Part shown: positions 1-8,678 of the stretch, piece after piece
Position numbering within the stretch: position 1 is the stretch's first letter
Layout: every line of letters begins with the position of its first letter
Notes under the pieces: generated by a model
The model's input: only the letters and a program-made list of their open reading frames with translations
Databases searched by the model: none
What the model was told of the DNA's origin: nothing
Translations under genes and position numbers: made by a program
Assembly (NCBI GenBank): GCA_031261785.1
Contig: JAISIZ010000112.1
Coordinates: 1 to 42,230 of the forward strand
Source: Mediterranea sp. (in: CFB group bacteria)
GTDB taxonomy: Bacteria > Bacteroidota > Bacteroidia > Bacteroidales > Bacteroidaceae
Reading direction: 5' to 3'
Length of the DNA: 42,230 bases

Positions 1-359
1 AGATAGACAGGCTTTTCTTTTGCTTCGGGAACATGAATAAAGAGTAGTGAATGACCCTCAAACTCTTCAATGGAGTGCTGGATAGTGACAGGATTGGAAA
101 GATTGTTCCGGGCAATGTTGCCAATGGTTTTGATTATTTCGTCACTCTCTTCTTTAGAGATGGAAAACAGCGTAGCATCATCGTTAACCCCGAATACAAG
201 GAATCCTCCACCCGACAGATTGGCGAAGGCGCAAAGGTGCTGCGCCAGTCGCTCCGACTTGGGTGACAGTCCACTTTTCCAGTCAATTTCATTCAGTTCC
301 GACGGTACGGGGTACAAACTGTCCTTCAACAGTTCGATGGCTTTTGCTTTCCAATTCAT
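1..359 (-). CDS. AlbA_2 (Schlafen-type) putative DNA-binding protein, N-terminal part; runs off the left edge
   Basis: Reading the minus strand from ATG at 359 gives about 119 open codons with no stop before the window edge. The protein begins MNWKAKAIELLKDSL. Residues about 24-60 carry the AlbA_2 (divergent AAA_4) signature: an E-x-D-W-K segment, then AFANLSGGGFLVFGVNDDA, the usual 'AFAN-GG-G-GV-D' pattern. In this family the domain usually sits at the N-terminus of 350-550 residue proteins with a winged helix, annotated as transcriptional regulators or RecG-like ATP-binding proteins. Such genes are frequent cargo of Bacteroidales mobile elements. It is divergent from the truncated mobC at 569 and has its own promoter. 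The C-terminal architecture is not visible, so subfamily and role are unknown. Family call fairly sure, function not. Confidence 0.8.
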   Translation of the reverse strand, partial: MNWKAKAIELLKDSLYPVPSELNEIDWKSGLSPKSERLAQHLCAFANLSGGGFLVFGVNDDATLFSISKEESDEIIKTIGNIARNNLSNPVTIQHSIEEFEGHSLLFIHVPEAKEKPVY

Positions 360-378
360 ATCCTACTCATTTTAAGTG

Positions 379-408
379 CAAATATAGCGTATTTTGGACG
401 GGTTGCAA
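379..408 (-). promoter_or_regulatory. Bacteroidales-type promoter of the AlbA_2 gene
   Basis: On the minus strand a perfect -7 box TATATTTG (379-386) is preceded by TTG (406-408) with a 19-base spacer, matching the Bacteroides TTTG-N19-21-TAnnTTTG pattern. It lies about 20 bases upstream of the ATG at 359. Confidence 0.7.
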
Positions 409-568
409 TGCCTATGCCATATTACTTGCTCATAAATGCCATGCTGCTGCCCGTCTTCGATGCCTCTCTCTACCAAACTCACCGCCTCTTGCTGCCACTT
501 TTACCTATGCACATGCCTGTTGTCTGCCATCCGCTTACTTTTGCTTTCATCATCAAAATTTGAAGATT

Positions 569-1546
569 ATGCAAAACGAAGACGATTTGAGAGGCTTGGC
601 AAAGGTCATGGACTTTATGCGGGCATTGAGCATCATTCTGATGCTGATTCACTGTTACTGGTTCTGTTACGCCGCCCTGTCCGAACAGGGTTGGACAGTA
701 CGGCTGATGGATAAAGTGCTACTGAACTTCAACCGGAACACGGGACTGTTCAACCACCTTGTTTATACGAAACTGTTTGCGGTCATATTCCTTGCCTTGT
801 CCTGCTTGGGAACGAAAGGTGTTCTGAACGCGAAGGTCTCTTGGAGGAATATTGGCATCGTGTCGGCGGTGGGTATTGTGCTGTTTTTTTTCAACGGCTG
901 GTTGCTCAACTTCACCGATACGCTCTTCCTCAATGCAGTTATCTACGTACTGGTCACTGTCGTAGGCTATCTTTGTCTGCTTATGGCTGGCAACTGGATG
1001 AGCCGTCTGCTGAAGAATAACCTGATGACCGACGTGTTCAACAACGAGAACGAGAGCTTCATGCAGGAAACGCGGCTCATGGAGAACGAGTACTCCATCA
1101 ACCTGCCGAGCCGCTTCTATTACAAGAAGAAGTGGAACCAAGGTTGGATAAACGTCGTCAATCCGTTTCGGGCAGCCACCGTGTTGGGCACGCCGGGCAG
1201 CGGAAAGTCTTATGCCGTCATTAACAACTACATCCGCCAGTGCATTCAGAAAGGCTATGCCTGCTATGTGTACGACTTCAAATATGACGACTTGTCGGTC
1301 ATAGCCTACAACACCATGCTGAAGAACATCGACAAGTACCCTGTCAAGCCGCAGTTCTATGTCATCAACTTCGACAATCCCCGTCTGAACAATCGTTGCA
1401 ACCCCATTGCACCGGAGCTTATGTCCGATTTCGTGGAATTATATACGACGCAAAGATCTCGCACGCCACCCGCAAGGGATGGATGTTCTGTGGTACGAGG
1501 GCCTCCTGTCCTGCGATTGGTCAACCTTGCGAAATCCATATCATAA
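569..1546 (+). pseudogene. mobC: Truncated MobC/TraG-type conjugative coupling protein (VirD4 family), N-terminal about 290 residues
   Basis: Starts at ATG 569 (MQNEDDLRGLAKVMDFMRAL). Four hydrophobic segments lie at roughly residues 18-37, 66-82, 97-115 and 120-140. The conserved FNNENESFMQETR stretch follows, then a Walker A GTPGSGKS at about 207-214. This is the N-terminal architecture of MobC/TraG coupling proteins of CTnDOT-like Bacteroides conjugative transposons, which escort the relaxosome to the mating channel at the inner membrane and are usually near 670 residues. Similarity seems to stop at about base 1432, after CNPIAPELMSDF. The remaining 38 or so residues to the stop at 1544-1546 do not look like the family. 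Walker B and the C-terminal half are gone, and no relaxase or tra genes follow. Almost certainly non-functional; a remnant of an integrated element. The breakpoint is estimated from memory of the family. Confidence 0.85.
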
Positions 1547-1571
1547 TACTTGCGAAAGTTCAATCATGTTT

Positions 1572-1650
1572 TTCGCGTGAAGAAAGAAGCCCGGACTTCT
1601 CGCCCCACGCGAACTTGCATAAACCCTTTGCGTCTCTGGATAGGTACTTG
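1572..1650 (+). repeat. Dispersed palindromic repeat, copy A
   Basis: TTCGCGTG (1572-1579) pairs with CACGCGAA (1606-1613), enclosing a smaller AGAAG...CTTCT hairpin. It continues into a CTTGCATAAAC...TTTGCGTCTCTGGATAGGTACTTG tail. The tail and inner hairpin also occur at about 10384-10449 (reverse orientation) and 30657-30765. It sits just past the mobC break. The rest of 1547-1777 holds nothing I recognise. Confidence 0.7.
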
Positions 1651-1777
1651 AATGGCATATCTTCGAGAGATGAGGGAATTGGGGTGGCGCATTGACGAAA
1701 TCAGGAAATATAAGCCTATATTTCAATAGGAGAACAGAAAACGTGCGCTAAAATAACATCTATTAATTCAATGGGCG

Positions 1778-1823
1778 TCAAAAAAGAGTGCCCGGAGGAG
1801 GTCGTCAGACCACTCCGGGCACT
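1778..1823 (-). terminator. Rho-independent terminator of mdh
   Basis: A perfect 11-bp stem, AGTGCCCGGAG (1787-1797) with CTCCGGGCACT (1813-1823), is followed on the minus strand by a run of T (complement of the A-run at 1780-1785). It lies 45 bases past the mdh stop. Confidence 0.9.
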
Positions 1824-1868
1824 TCGTTTGCATAAGCTATTGAGCTTGCTGATTATTCTATGTCGTGA

Positions 1869-2810
1869 TCAAAGCGCGCCTACGGTACGCAGGTCAGCGT
1901 TGGTCTTGTGGACGGCGGCGGCGCTGGCGGCGAACTTCGCCTTCTCCTCCTCGTCCAGCTCCAGCTCGACAATCTTCTCGATACCGTTCTTGCCCAGGAT
2001 GACGGGAACGCCAATGCAGAGATCCTTCTCGCCATATTCCCCGTCGAGGTACACCGAGCAAGGAACCATCTTGCCCTGGTTGTGAATGATCGACTCAACC
2101 ACGAACGCGCCTGCCGCACCCGGAGCGTACCAAGCCGAGGTGCCCAGCAACTTCGTCAGCGTGGCGCCGCCCACCATCGTGTCGGCCACGACCTTGTCCA
2201 GCTCCTCCTTGCTCAGGAAGTCGGCCACCGGCATGCCTTTGTACTTGGCGAAACGAGCCATCGGGATCATCGTCGTGTCGCCGTGCCCGCCGATCACGAA
2301 ACCCTCCACCTCGTTGGCGTTGCACTTCAGCGCCTGCGACAGGAAATACTTGAAACGAGAGCTGTCCAACATGCCACCCATGCCGATGATACGGTTCTTC
2401 GGAAGGCCCAGCGACTTGAACGCCAAGTAAGTCATGGTGTCCATCGGATTGGAGATGACTACCAGGATGGCGTTAGGAGAATATTTCAGGATGTTTTGCG
2501 CTACCGACTTCACGATGCCCGCGTTGACACCAACCAGTTCCTCACGCGTCATGCCTGGCTTGCGGGGAATACCCGAGGTAATCACTACCACGTCGGAGTT
2601 GGCTGTCTTTTCGTAGTCATTCGTGCAACCTACAACGGTGGTGTCGAAGCCCAGCGATTGCGCCGTCTGCATCATATCCATTGCTTTACCTTCCGCGACG
2701 CCTTCTTTCACGTCGAGCATTACCACTTCGTCCGCCACTTCATTAAAAGCGAGTACGTTCGCGCACGTAGCACCTACGTTACCTGCGCCCACTACGGTTA
2801 CTTTTGACAT
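1869..2810 (-). CDS. mdh: Malate dehydrogenase (NAD-dependent)
   Basis: Interconverts malate and oxaloacetate with NAD in the cytoplasm; in anaerobic Bacteroidales it works in the reductive fumarate/succinate branch. The 313-residue length is typical of the LDH-like MDH group. Visible features: the Rossmann motif VGAGNVG at 7-13; Asp33 ending strand beta-2, which favours NAD over NADP; the substrate-loop arginines in IPRKPGMTREE (Arg83, Arg89); NPMD at 121-124; Asp149 and Arg152 in MLDSSR; and the catalytic His176 in GGHGDT. Monocistronic: its own promoter box is upstream and a strong terminator follows. Divergently arranged with the coiled-coil protein at 2995. No oddities. Confidence 0.97.
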   Translation of the reverse strand: MSKVTVVGAGNVGATCANVLAFNEVADEVVMLDVKEGVAEGKAMDMMQTAQSLGFDTTVVGCTNDYEKTANSDVVVITSGIPRKPGMTREELVGVNAGIVKSVAQNILKYSPNAILVVISNPMDTMTYLAFKSLGLPKNRIIGMGGMLDSSRFKYFLSQALKCNANEVEGFVIGGHGDTTMIPMARFAKYKGMPVADFLSKEELDKVVADTMVGGATLTKLLGTSAWYAPGAAGAFVVESIIHNQGKMVPCSVYLDGEYGEKDLCIGVPVILGKNGIEKIVELELDEEEKAKFAASAAAVHKTNADLRTVGAL

Positions 2811-2863
2811 AATACCTATTATTTTTTAAATTGATAAATAGTTCCTTTGTTTGCTTCGTGCGG

Positions 2864-2871
2864 CAAAAGTA
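2864..2871 (-). promoter_or_regulatory. -7 box of the mdh promoter
   Basis: Minus-strand TACTTTTG matches TAnnTTTG and lies 54 bases upstream of the mdh ATG. The -33 element is only weakly recognisable. The 184-base divergent gap also holds a possible plus-strand box TAATTTCG (2959-2966) for the next gene. Confidence 0.6.
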
Positions 2872-2994
2872 CAATGATAATCGGTATTAAAGAAATTTTT
2901 CCATAATAATTTTCGTTAAAGAAGTCGCCGCACTCCGCGTCGCCTGTGCCGAAATGATTAATTTCGCGCCATTATCAACGTATCAAAGCAACTT

Positions 2995-3867
2995 ATGAAT
3001 CGAAAGAGCCTTCTGATTGGGGTAGTATGCGTCTTGGTGCTGGCGATTGCCGGCCTTACCTACCTGCTGTTCAGCGAAAAGAAAGTCACCCGCGAGTTGG
3101 TGCAAGAGTCCCAGTTGGACAAGGAAGACCTGGAGAACCAGTACACCGAGTTCTCCCAGCAATACGAGGAGCTGAAGCGGACGGTAGTGAACGATTCGCT
3201 CTCCCGCCTGCTCGACCAAGAGCAGCTCAAGACCCAGCGACTGCTCGAGGAGCTTCGCACCACGAAGAGCACCAACGCCATGGAGATCCGCCGCCTGAAG
3301 AACGAGTTGGCCACCTTGCGCAAGGTGATGGTGGGATACATCAACCAGATCGACTCACTCAACCGCCTCACCACACAACAAAAAGCCGTGATAGCCGACG
3401 TCACCCACAAATACAACCAAGCTTCCGAGCAGATCAGCACCCTCTCCGAGGAGAAGAAGACCCTCAGCCAGAAGGTGACGCTGGCCGCGCAGCTCGACGC
3501 CACCAACATCGTCGTGGAGCCGCGCAACAAGCGAGGCAAGCAGGCCAAGAAAGTGAAGGACGTCGTGAAACTGGCCATCAGCTTCACCATCACCAAGAAC
3601 GTCACCGCCGAGAACGGCGAGCGCACCCTCTACATACGCATCGCCAAGCCCGACAACGGCGTGCTCGCCAAGAGCGAGGAAAACACCTTCCCCTACGAGA
3701 ACCGCACCCTCACCTACTCCATCAAGAAGTATATCGAATATGGCGGTGAGGAACAGAGCGTCACCGTCTACTGGGACGTGGAGGAATTCCTCTATGCCGG
3801 GCAGTACCGTGTCGACATCTTCGAGGGAGGCAACCTCATCGGCTCGCAGGATTTTTCGATGAAATAG
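2995..3867 (+). CDS. Conserved Bacteroidales membrane-anchored coiled-coil protein, function unknown
   Basis: 290 residues. A single hydrophobic segment at about 7-27 (LIGVVCVLVLAIAGLTYLLF) acts as signal anchor. It is followed by a long, charged, heptad-rich coiled coil (about 35-160) full of Glu, Gln, Lys and Leu. A basic linker (RNKRGKQAKK, about 178-187) leads to a globular C-terminal domain (190-290) rich in beta-type residues, ending ...NLIGSQDFSMK. The layout suggests a periplasm-facing structural or scaffold protein, perhaps envelope-related; that is inference from architecture alone. It is divergent from mdh, with a possible -7 box at 2959-2966. I do not recognise a named family. Confidence 0.85.
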   Translation: MNRKSLLIGVVCVLVLAIAGLTYLLFSEKKVTRELVQESQLDKEDLENQYTEFSQQYEELKRTVVNDSLSRLLDQEQLKTQRLLEELRTTKSTNAMEIRRLKNELATLRKVMVGYINQIDSLNRLTTQQKAVIADVTHKYNQASEQISTLSEEKKTLSQKVTLAAQLDATNIVVEPRNKRGKQAKKVKDVVKLAISFTITKNVTAENGERTLYIRIAKPDNGVLAKSEENTFPYENRTLTYSIKKYIEYGGEEQSVTVYWDVEEFLYAGQYRVDIFEGGNLIGSQDFSMK

Positions 3868-3931
3868 AATACGTGGAGCATTAGGCACACACTGATTGTC
3901 GTTTTACCATAACCATATTACAATAAAGGTC

Positions 3932-4498
3932 ATGCTATATCAATTCAAGATCAAGCTTAACGGAATCACCCATCCACCAGTATGGAGACGCGTACTCGTG
4001 CCATCCACGTTCACGTTTCATAAATTTCATGCGGTAATCCAAGCCGCGTTTGGATGGGAAGATTACCACTTGTATGAATTCAAGGACAAGGAATACGATT
4101 CCGCGTTCAGCATCGGCATACCCATGGAAGAGGATTCGTGGTTCGCCGAAAAGAGAATAGACGCGCGCAAGAACAAGTTGTCGCAAGTCTTCGGCACCAT
4201 GAAGAAGATCGTCTACATCTATGACTTCGGCGACGATTGGGTGCACGAGGTGGTGCTGGAGGGCATCTCGCCCCAGAAAGGCACAAAAGCCGTTTGCCTG
4301 GCGGGTAAGGGAGCGTGCCCTCCCGAGGACTGCGGCGGCATCTTCGGATATATCGACATCAAGGAAGCTTTCGAGAAAGACCCGAAAGGTGAAGAGGCCA
4401 ACGAATACAGGGAATGGCTCAATCTGGACGACGATGAGGACTGGGATCCCAAACGTTTCGACATAAAATGGACGAATGACGCTCTTGTAAAGATATAG
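3932..4498 (+). CDS. Plasmid pRiA4b ORF-3 family protein
   Basis: 188 residues from ATG 3932, just after AAAGG. An in-frame TTG at 3896 could add 12 residues but is less likely. Family marks: YQFKIKLNG-THPPVWRRVLVP at the start, FHKFHAVIQAAFGWEDYHLYEF, YIYDFGDDWVHEVVLE around residues 90-105, and the C-terminal PPEDCGGIFGY followed by acidic residues and FD. These match the PRiA4_ORF3 family (PF07929), small soluble proteins found on plasmids, with transposons and in chromosomes. Biochemical function is unknown. It stands alone between the coiled-coil gene and a broken AAA-ATPase fragment, in keeping with accessory gene turnover here. Confidence 0.9.
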   Translation: MLYQFKIKLNGITHPPVWRRVLVPSTFTFHKFHAVIQAAFGWEDYHLYEFKDKEYDSAFSIGIPMEEDSWFAEKRIDARKNKLSQVFGTMKKIVYIYDFGDDWVHEVVLEGISPQKGTKAVCLAGKGACPPEDCGGIFGYIDIKEAFEKDPKGEEANEYREWLNLDDDEDWDPKRFDIKWTNDALVKI

Positions 4499-4542
4499 AG
4501 AGTCCGACAATTTATCGTTTGCACGCCACCGGCCTGTAACGT

Positions 4543-4673
4543 TCGACGGTTGCCTTACCCGCCTGCGCACGTTCGTCGCCTCCATCTCCTACGAGAAGAA
4601 GAGCGACAACGAATCGCTGTTCGAAACCATCTTCTACATCATCTTCACGCTCATGGGACAGCTCACTCGAACA
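4543..4673 (+). pseudogene. Fragment of an AAA-ATPase/PD-(D/E)XK (PF09820-type) gene
   Basis: Bases 4545-4673 align without gaps to 9882-10010 of the intact gene at 8679, with about 18 differences in 129 by hand count, many at third codon positions. The frame reads DGCLTRLRTFVASISYEKKS and on through FETIFYIIFTLMGQLTRT. Both ends are lost. The right end runs into the last codons and stop of the SNF2 gene on the other strand. The mostly synonymous divergence suggests a remnant of a separate paralogue, not a fresh duplication. The stretch 4499-4542 holds nothing else visible. Confidence 0.88.
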
Positions 4674-7600
4674 GCTCGCGCAGTTCTTTGTTGCTCAGCT
4701 TGCCTATCCAGTTTTCGCCGCTGGCCACGGTCATGTCGGCCAAGTGTTTCTTGCGCTGGATCATTTCGTCGATGCGCTCCTCGAAGGTATCCTTGCAGAT
4801 GAAGCGGTGCACCATGACATTTTTCTGCTGGCCGATGCGGTAGGCGCGGTCGGTGGCTTGGGCCTCGACGGCGGGATTCCACCAGAGGTCGTAGTGGACG
4901 ACGTGCGAGGCGGCGGTGAGATTGAGGCCCGTGCCGGCGGCCTTGAGCGAGAGGATGAAGATTTTGTCGGCGCGGTCGTGCTGGAAGCGTCGCACCATCT
5001 CCTCGCGCTCCTTCACGCCACATCCGCCGTGGTAAAACATAGGCTCCTCGCCAAATCGCTCGGCGATGAAACGACGCAGGAGGTCTCCCATCTCCTTGAA
5101 CTGGGTGAAGACAAGAACCTTCTCGCCCGCCTGGGTGATGCTGTCGAGGAGTTCGAGGAGCAATTCCGTCTTTCCGGAAAGGGTGGCGTCGAACTGCCCG
5201 TTCTTGAGGAACTGCGCGGGGTGGTTGCAGATCTGCTTCAGGGCAAGTATCATCTGGAGCACCAATCCCTGCCGCTTGAAGAGCGTCTGGCTATCGGTTC
5301 CCGCATATCCCTCGATCTCCTCCATGGCGGCTTGCGTGGTGCGCTGGTAGAGTGCCGCTTGCTGCTTGGTGAGCTGTACGAACTGGTTTTGCTCGATCTT
5401 GTCGGGCAGGTCGGAGATGATGCTTTTGTCGGACTTCATGCGGCGCATCATGAAGGGCGCGGTGACCTTGCGAAATTTCTCGGCCACGCGCGTGTCGTTG
5501 TTTACCTGTATGGGGTTGGCATAGCTCTCCTTGAACTTCTTGACGGTGCCAAGGTAGCCTTTATTGGTGTAGTCCATGATGGACCAGAATTCCGACAGCC
5601 GGTTCTCCACCGGCGTGCCGCTCATGGCGACGCGCACGTTGGCGGGGACACTCTTCACGGCCTTGGCTTGGGCGGTGTCGGGGTTCTTGATGTTCTGAGC
5701 CTCGTCGATGACCATGACCTGCCATTTCCGTTTCCGCAACACATCGGCGTCGCTCCGGAGCACGCCGTAGGTGGTGAGCATCACGTCGGCGTCGAACGCC
5801 TTGATGTCGCGCGTCGGACCATGGTAGATGCCCGACGTGAGGGAGGGAGCGAACTTCTCGATCTCCATCTGCCAGTTGATGAGCAATCCGGTGGGAATCA
5901 CCACGAGTGCCTTGTGCCGGTCATCAATCCCCCCTTCCTCCTTGCACTTGAGCAGGAGCGCGATGACCTGTAGCGTCTTCCCCAATCCCATATCGTCGGC
6001 GATGACGCTTCCAAATCCGATGCGGCTGTTGCGATACATCCACGAGAATCCGCGCCATTGGTAAGGACGGAGCTGGGCGCGGAGCTGCGTGGGAAGCGGC
6101 ACCTCCTCGGAGGAGGTCAGCTCGCGGATGAGGTTTTCCACTTCGGCGGTAAGCGTGACAGGCGCGCCTTCATACTCGCCCGACAGGGCGGCTTGCAGCA
6201 TCTCGTAGGGCGAGAGCGGCTTGGCGGTGGTGAGTGCCTTCTGTATCTTCTCCACGTCGGCATCGCTCACGTAGATGTAGTTTTCCTTGAACTTGAACAG
6301 GCGTGAGGCATTGCGCATGAGCCGCCTGAACTCGTCGATGGAGACCATGTGGTCGCCCAGGGCCACCTGCCAGTCGAACGAAAGCAGGTCGTAAAGGTTG
6401 AGGAATCCCCCACCCTCCTGCCCGTTGCTTTTCAGCTTGACGGAGACTTGCGGTCGAAGCAACGACTGGAGACTTCTGGGCAGCACGATCTTGACGTCGA
6501 GCAGACGAATGGCTGGCAGCACATTCATCAGGAACGGCGCGAAGTCGGCGCCACTAAAGTGAATGGGCCGATTAGCCCCCTGGTTAATGTGCCCGTCCAA
6601 GCCCGGCACGAAGGAGGTGAGCAGGGAGACGTCCCGCAAGATACCGAAGCGCTGGCGCTCGTATTGCTTTTGCGCGAGCACGTCGGCCAGCGGGATGGGG
6701 AATTCGCCGGGCTGGGACGTTGGTTCCACGCCTATCCGCACGTCGAACGTCTCGCCGGGACATTCGGTCACGGTGATGACTTGCCGGTAGTCGCCTGTGG
6801 CGAGATAGTAGCGGTCCAGCCACACCTTGACACCGCCTGGAAGGGATGCCTCGGCGATGCCGTCGAAGGCGTAAGTCGCTCCCTCGAAAAACATCTGCTC
6901 GAACAAATCGTCGCCACGCTTCGATAATGCGGAGATCCATGTTCCGAGGAAGATGGAAAGCAACTCGACGGCTTGGTTTTCGATGGGATACTCTTTTCGC
7001 TTTCCGCCCGACGGGAGGTCGACGCGCAAGAGGTCGGGTGGAAGGATTTCGGCCAGCCGGCTCACCACGCGCTTCACGCGGGCGTCCATCATGGCAGGCA
7101 ACCAGCGGATGGCGTACCGCTTGTTGTCCAATCGTATGATTTGCGGGGTGACCATTCCGAAAGCCACCAGCTGCAGCGAGGCGAGCATTGCCTGGTGAAG
7201 GGCGGCCACGGCAGGCTCGTAGTCGGGCAGATGGTCGGCATTGAGGCGGAATAGCGCACTTGTCAGTTCGGCGGGTGTCCCGAATGTCACCGCGTCGCAC
7301 TTCACCGTCGGCTGGTTGTTGCCGTCGATGAGCAGTAGCGGCTGCGAGCGGCGCGTCAGTTCCGTGTCGCACGGAAGCGCGGTCCCGATGCTCAGGCTTC
7401 CCTTCAACAGACGTTTGGCTTGTTTACCGACGTGGCCGAGCTGGGCGGCATATTTATCACGAAAGTTTCCCGAGGGATAAAAAGGTGTAGCGTCAGGGAG
7501 CAATTGGATCAACGCCTCCGACACGTCTTGCAGCCGTGAGAAGTCGGCCTTCCCGTAGGCTTTATCGTCGGAATAGGTCGCGTCCGCGGTTTTCGTCTTT

Positions 7601-8178
7601 CGCTTGATGGGTTTTATCAGTGTGGAAAGGGGCGGCACTTCGACACGTTTCCGGTCGTCGATAAAGATACCTCGTTTCTTCAGCTCCTCGAACAGGTCGA
7701 CATTGTGGATGCTGAACACCAGGAAAGGATTGTTGTCGATCTCCCTGCTCACCATGTAGATCACCGCGGCGAGATGTTTGCAAGGCACCGCCCAGTCGGG
7801 ACACGAGCAAGCCATCTTGAAGTCGTTCCATTGTTGGGGAAACACTTTCAGCCCGAGGTTACGGGCTATTTGCAGCATCTCGGGATCGAGTTCTCGGTTC
7901 AGCAGTTTGGAGATGAGGGCGGGACGCTTCACGATGTCGTCCATCAGCCGCTCCACCTGCTCGGGGAAAAAGGGCGGGACAACGATATGCACCTTATATG
8001 GTGTCGGCCTGCTGCCCGCCACCTTGGCCTCTATCTGATTGCCGACGATCTTCACGCTTTTCACCGCCCCTTTCTTGGCGTACGAGGCACCTCGGGGGAG
8101 CCGGTTGTCATAATCCACGTTCGCGAGGGAGCGCAACCACTGTTCGCCCCACCACGTATTGCCAAACTTCTGTGCCAT
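4663..8178 (-). CDS. SWIM zinc-finger SNF2-family DEAD/DEAH helicase
   Basis: 1171 residues, full length for the bacterial SWIM-SNF2 (RapA/HepA-like) type. A SWIM motif CSCPDWAVPCKH lies at about 124-135. A middle region of some 550 residues has no motif I can name. The SNF2 ATPase core follows: Walker A DDMGLGKT at about 728-735, motif Ia VVIPTGLLINWQ, Walker B DEAQ near 822, and SGTPVENR. The C-terminal helicase lobe has KVLVFTQFKEM (about 1019), LKAAGTGLNLTAA, WWNPAVEAQATDRAYRIGQ (about 1095-1115). It is expected to translocate on double-stranded DNA and remodel protein-DNA complexes such as stalled RNA polymerase; the bacterial role is poorly known. Single gene with its own promoter. Its stop codon lies inside the AAA-ATPase fragment. 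Confidence 0.93.
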   Translation of the reverse strand: MAQKFGNTWWGEQWLRSLANVDYDNRLPRGASYAKKGAVKSVKIVGNQIEAKVAGSRPTPYKVHIVVPPFFPEQVERLMDDIVKRPALISKLLNRELDPEMLQIARNLGLKVFPQQWNDFKMACSCPDWAVPCKHLAAVIYMVSREIDNNPFLVFSIHNVDLFEELKKRGIFIDDRKRVEVPPLSTLIKPIKRKTKTADATYSDDKAYGKADFSRLQDVSEALIQLLPDATPFYPSGNFRDKYAAQLGHVGKQAKRLLKGSLSIGTALPCDTELTRRSQPLLLIDGNNQPTVKCDAVTFGTPAELTSALFRLNADHLPDYEPAVAALHQAMLASLQLVAFGMVTPQIIRLDNKRYAIRWLPAMMDARVKRVVSRLAEILPPDLLRVDLPSGGKRKEYPIENQAVELLSIFLGTWISALSKRGDDLFEQMFFEGATYAFDGIAEASLPGGVKVWLDRYYLATGDYRQVITVTECPGETFDVRIGVEPTSQPGEFPIPLADVLAQKQYERQRFGILRDVSLLTSFVPGLDGHINQGANRPIHFSGADFAPFLMNVLPAIRLLDVKIVLPRSLQSLLRPQVSVKLKSNGQEGGGFLNLYDLLSFDWQVALGDHMVSIDEFRRLMRNASRLFKFKENYIYVSDADVEKIQKALTTAKPLSPYEMLQAALSGEYEGAPVTLTAEVENLIRELTSSEEVPLPTQLRAQLRPYQWRGFSWMYRNSRIGFGSVIADDMGLGKTLQVIALLLKCKEEGGIDDRHKALVVIPTGLLINWQMEIEKFAPSLTSGIYHGPTRDIKAFDADVMLTTYGVLRSDADVLRKRKWQVMVIDEAQNIKNPDTAQAKAVKSVPANVRVAMSGTPVENRLSEFWSIMDYTNKGYLGTVKKFKESYANPIQVNNDTRVAEKFRKVTAPFMMRRMKSDKSIISDLPDKIEQNQFVQLTKQQAALYQRTTQAAMEEIEGYAGTDSQTLFKRQGLVLQMILALKQICNHPAQFLKNGQFDATLSGKTELLLELLDSITQAGEKVLVFTQFKEMGDLLRRFIAERFGEEPMFYHGGCGVKEREEMVRRFQHDRADKIFILSLKAAGTGLNLTAASHVVHYDLWWNPAVEAQATDRAYRIGQQKNVMVHRFICKDTFEERIDEMIQRKKHLADMTVASGENWIGKLSNKELRELFE

Positions 8179-8251
8179 ACGGATATACTTTTCGTTATTA
8201 TAATCGGATAAAAAACATCCTCACATTCGCGCGAGGTTTTTTTGGGGGTGA

Positions 8252-8282
8252 CAAAGGTAATCACTTTTGGAATCAATGACAA
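8252..8282 (-). promoter_or_regulatory. Promoter of the SNF2 helicase gene
   Basis: On the minus strand TACCTTTG (8252-8259) is preceded by TTG (8280-8282) with a 20-base spacer, a good Bacteroidales -33/-7 pair, about 74 bases upstream of the ATG. Confidence 0.65.
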
Positions 8283-8489
8283 GACGGAGGCGGATAAAAT
8301 CAGGGACACCAGTGAAAACCGGTGTTTATCCTATGTCGTCTCCTCATCAACCTCAAATGCGGTGTAGAGCGTGGCGACGTATGCTTGGGAGGCGTGCGCG
8401 AGGTGGCGCATCGCAAGATATTCTTGCGGGAGGATATCCGTGCCGCCGGCGTGAGGTTTTCGCGGCGGCGCGAAAGGCTGCCGATTCCA

Positions 8490-8590
8490 GTGGCTCGCAA
8501 GTGTACGACTTTATATAAAGCTGGGATACGGGTGACGCCGTTGAGTGCATCTCCGACCACTATCCGGTAGAGGTGGAGTTCGGACTGTAG
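8490..8590 (+). pseudogene. 3' remnant of an endonuclease/exonuclease/phosphatase (EEP) family gene, copy 1
   Basis: Frame 8519-8590 reads SWDTGDAVECISDHYPVEVEF, then GL and a stop. SDHYPV is the C-terminal catalytic signature of EEP (DNase I-like) enzymes. The preceding residues SQVYDFI are cut off by an in-frame TAA at 8516-8518. Nothing of the N-terminal catalytic motifs is present. Bases 8519-8632 recur at 30532-30649 almost unchanged. The stretch 8283-8489 contains an unassigned, possibly decayed coding stretch (frame reading GDVCLGGVREVAHRKIFLRE at about 8364-8423) that I cannot place. Confidence 0.75.
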
Positions 8591-8632
8591 GACACTACTG
8601 AAATCCGCACGCACATAGCTCAATATCCGCAG
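8519..8632 (+). repeat. Direct repeat (EEP tail plus downstream), copy 1
   Basis: Coding part 8519-8590 differs from 30532-30603 at about two positions. Similarity continues past the stop into CGCACGCACATAGCTCAATA and TCCGC. A possible -7 box TATATTCG (8641-8648) follows directly and may serve the next gene. Confidence 0.85.
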
Positions 8633-8678
8633 GAAAGCCCTATATTCGCGTTACATTCATTTTTTAATTTAGAAAGAG

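Noticed and set aside
408..563. A 51-codon ORF (MPMPYYLLINAM...) just upstream of mobC
   Set aside because: No family resemblance and an odd hydrophobic/His-rich composition. Could be chance; not enough to call.
3896..3931. TTG start for the pRiA4b ORF-3-like protein
   Set aside because: The family start MLYQFKIKL begins at ATG 3932 with AAAGG just upstream; the extension adds no conserved residues.
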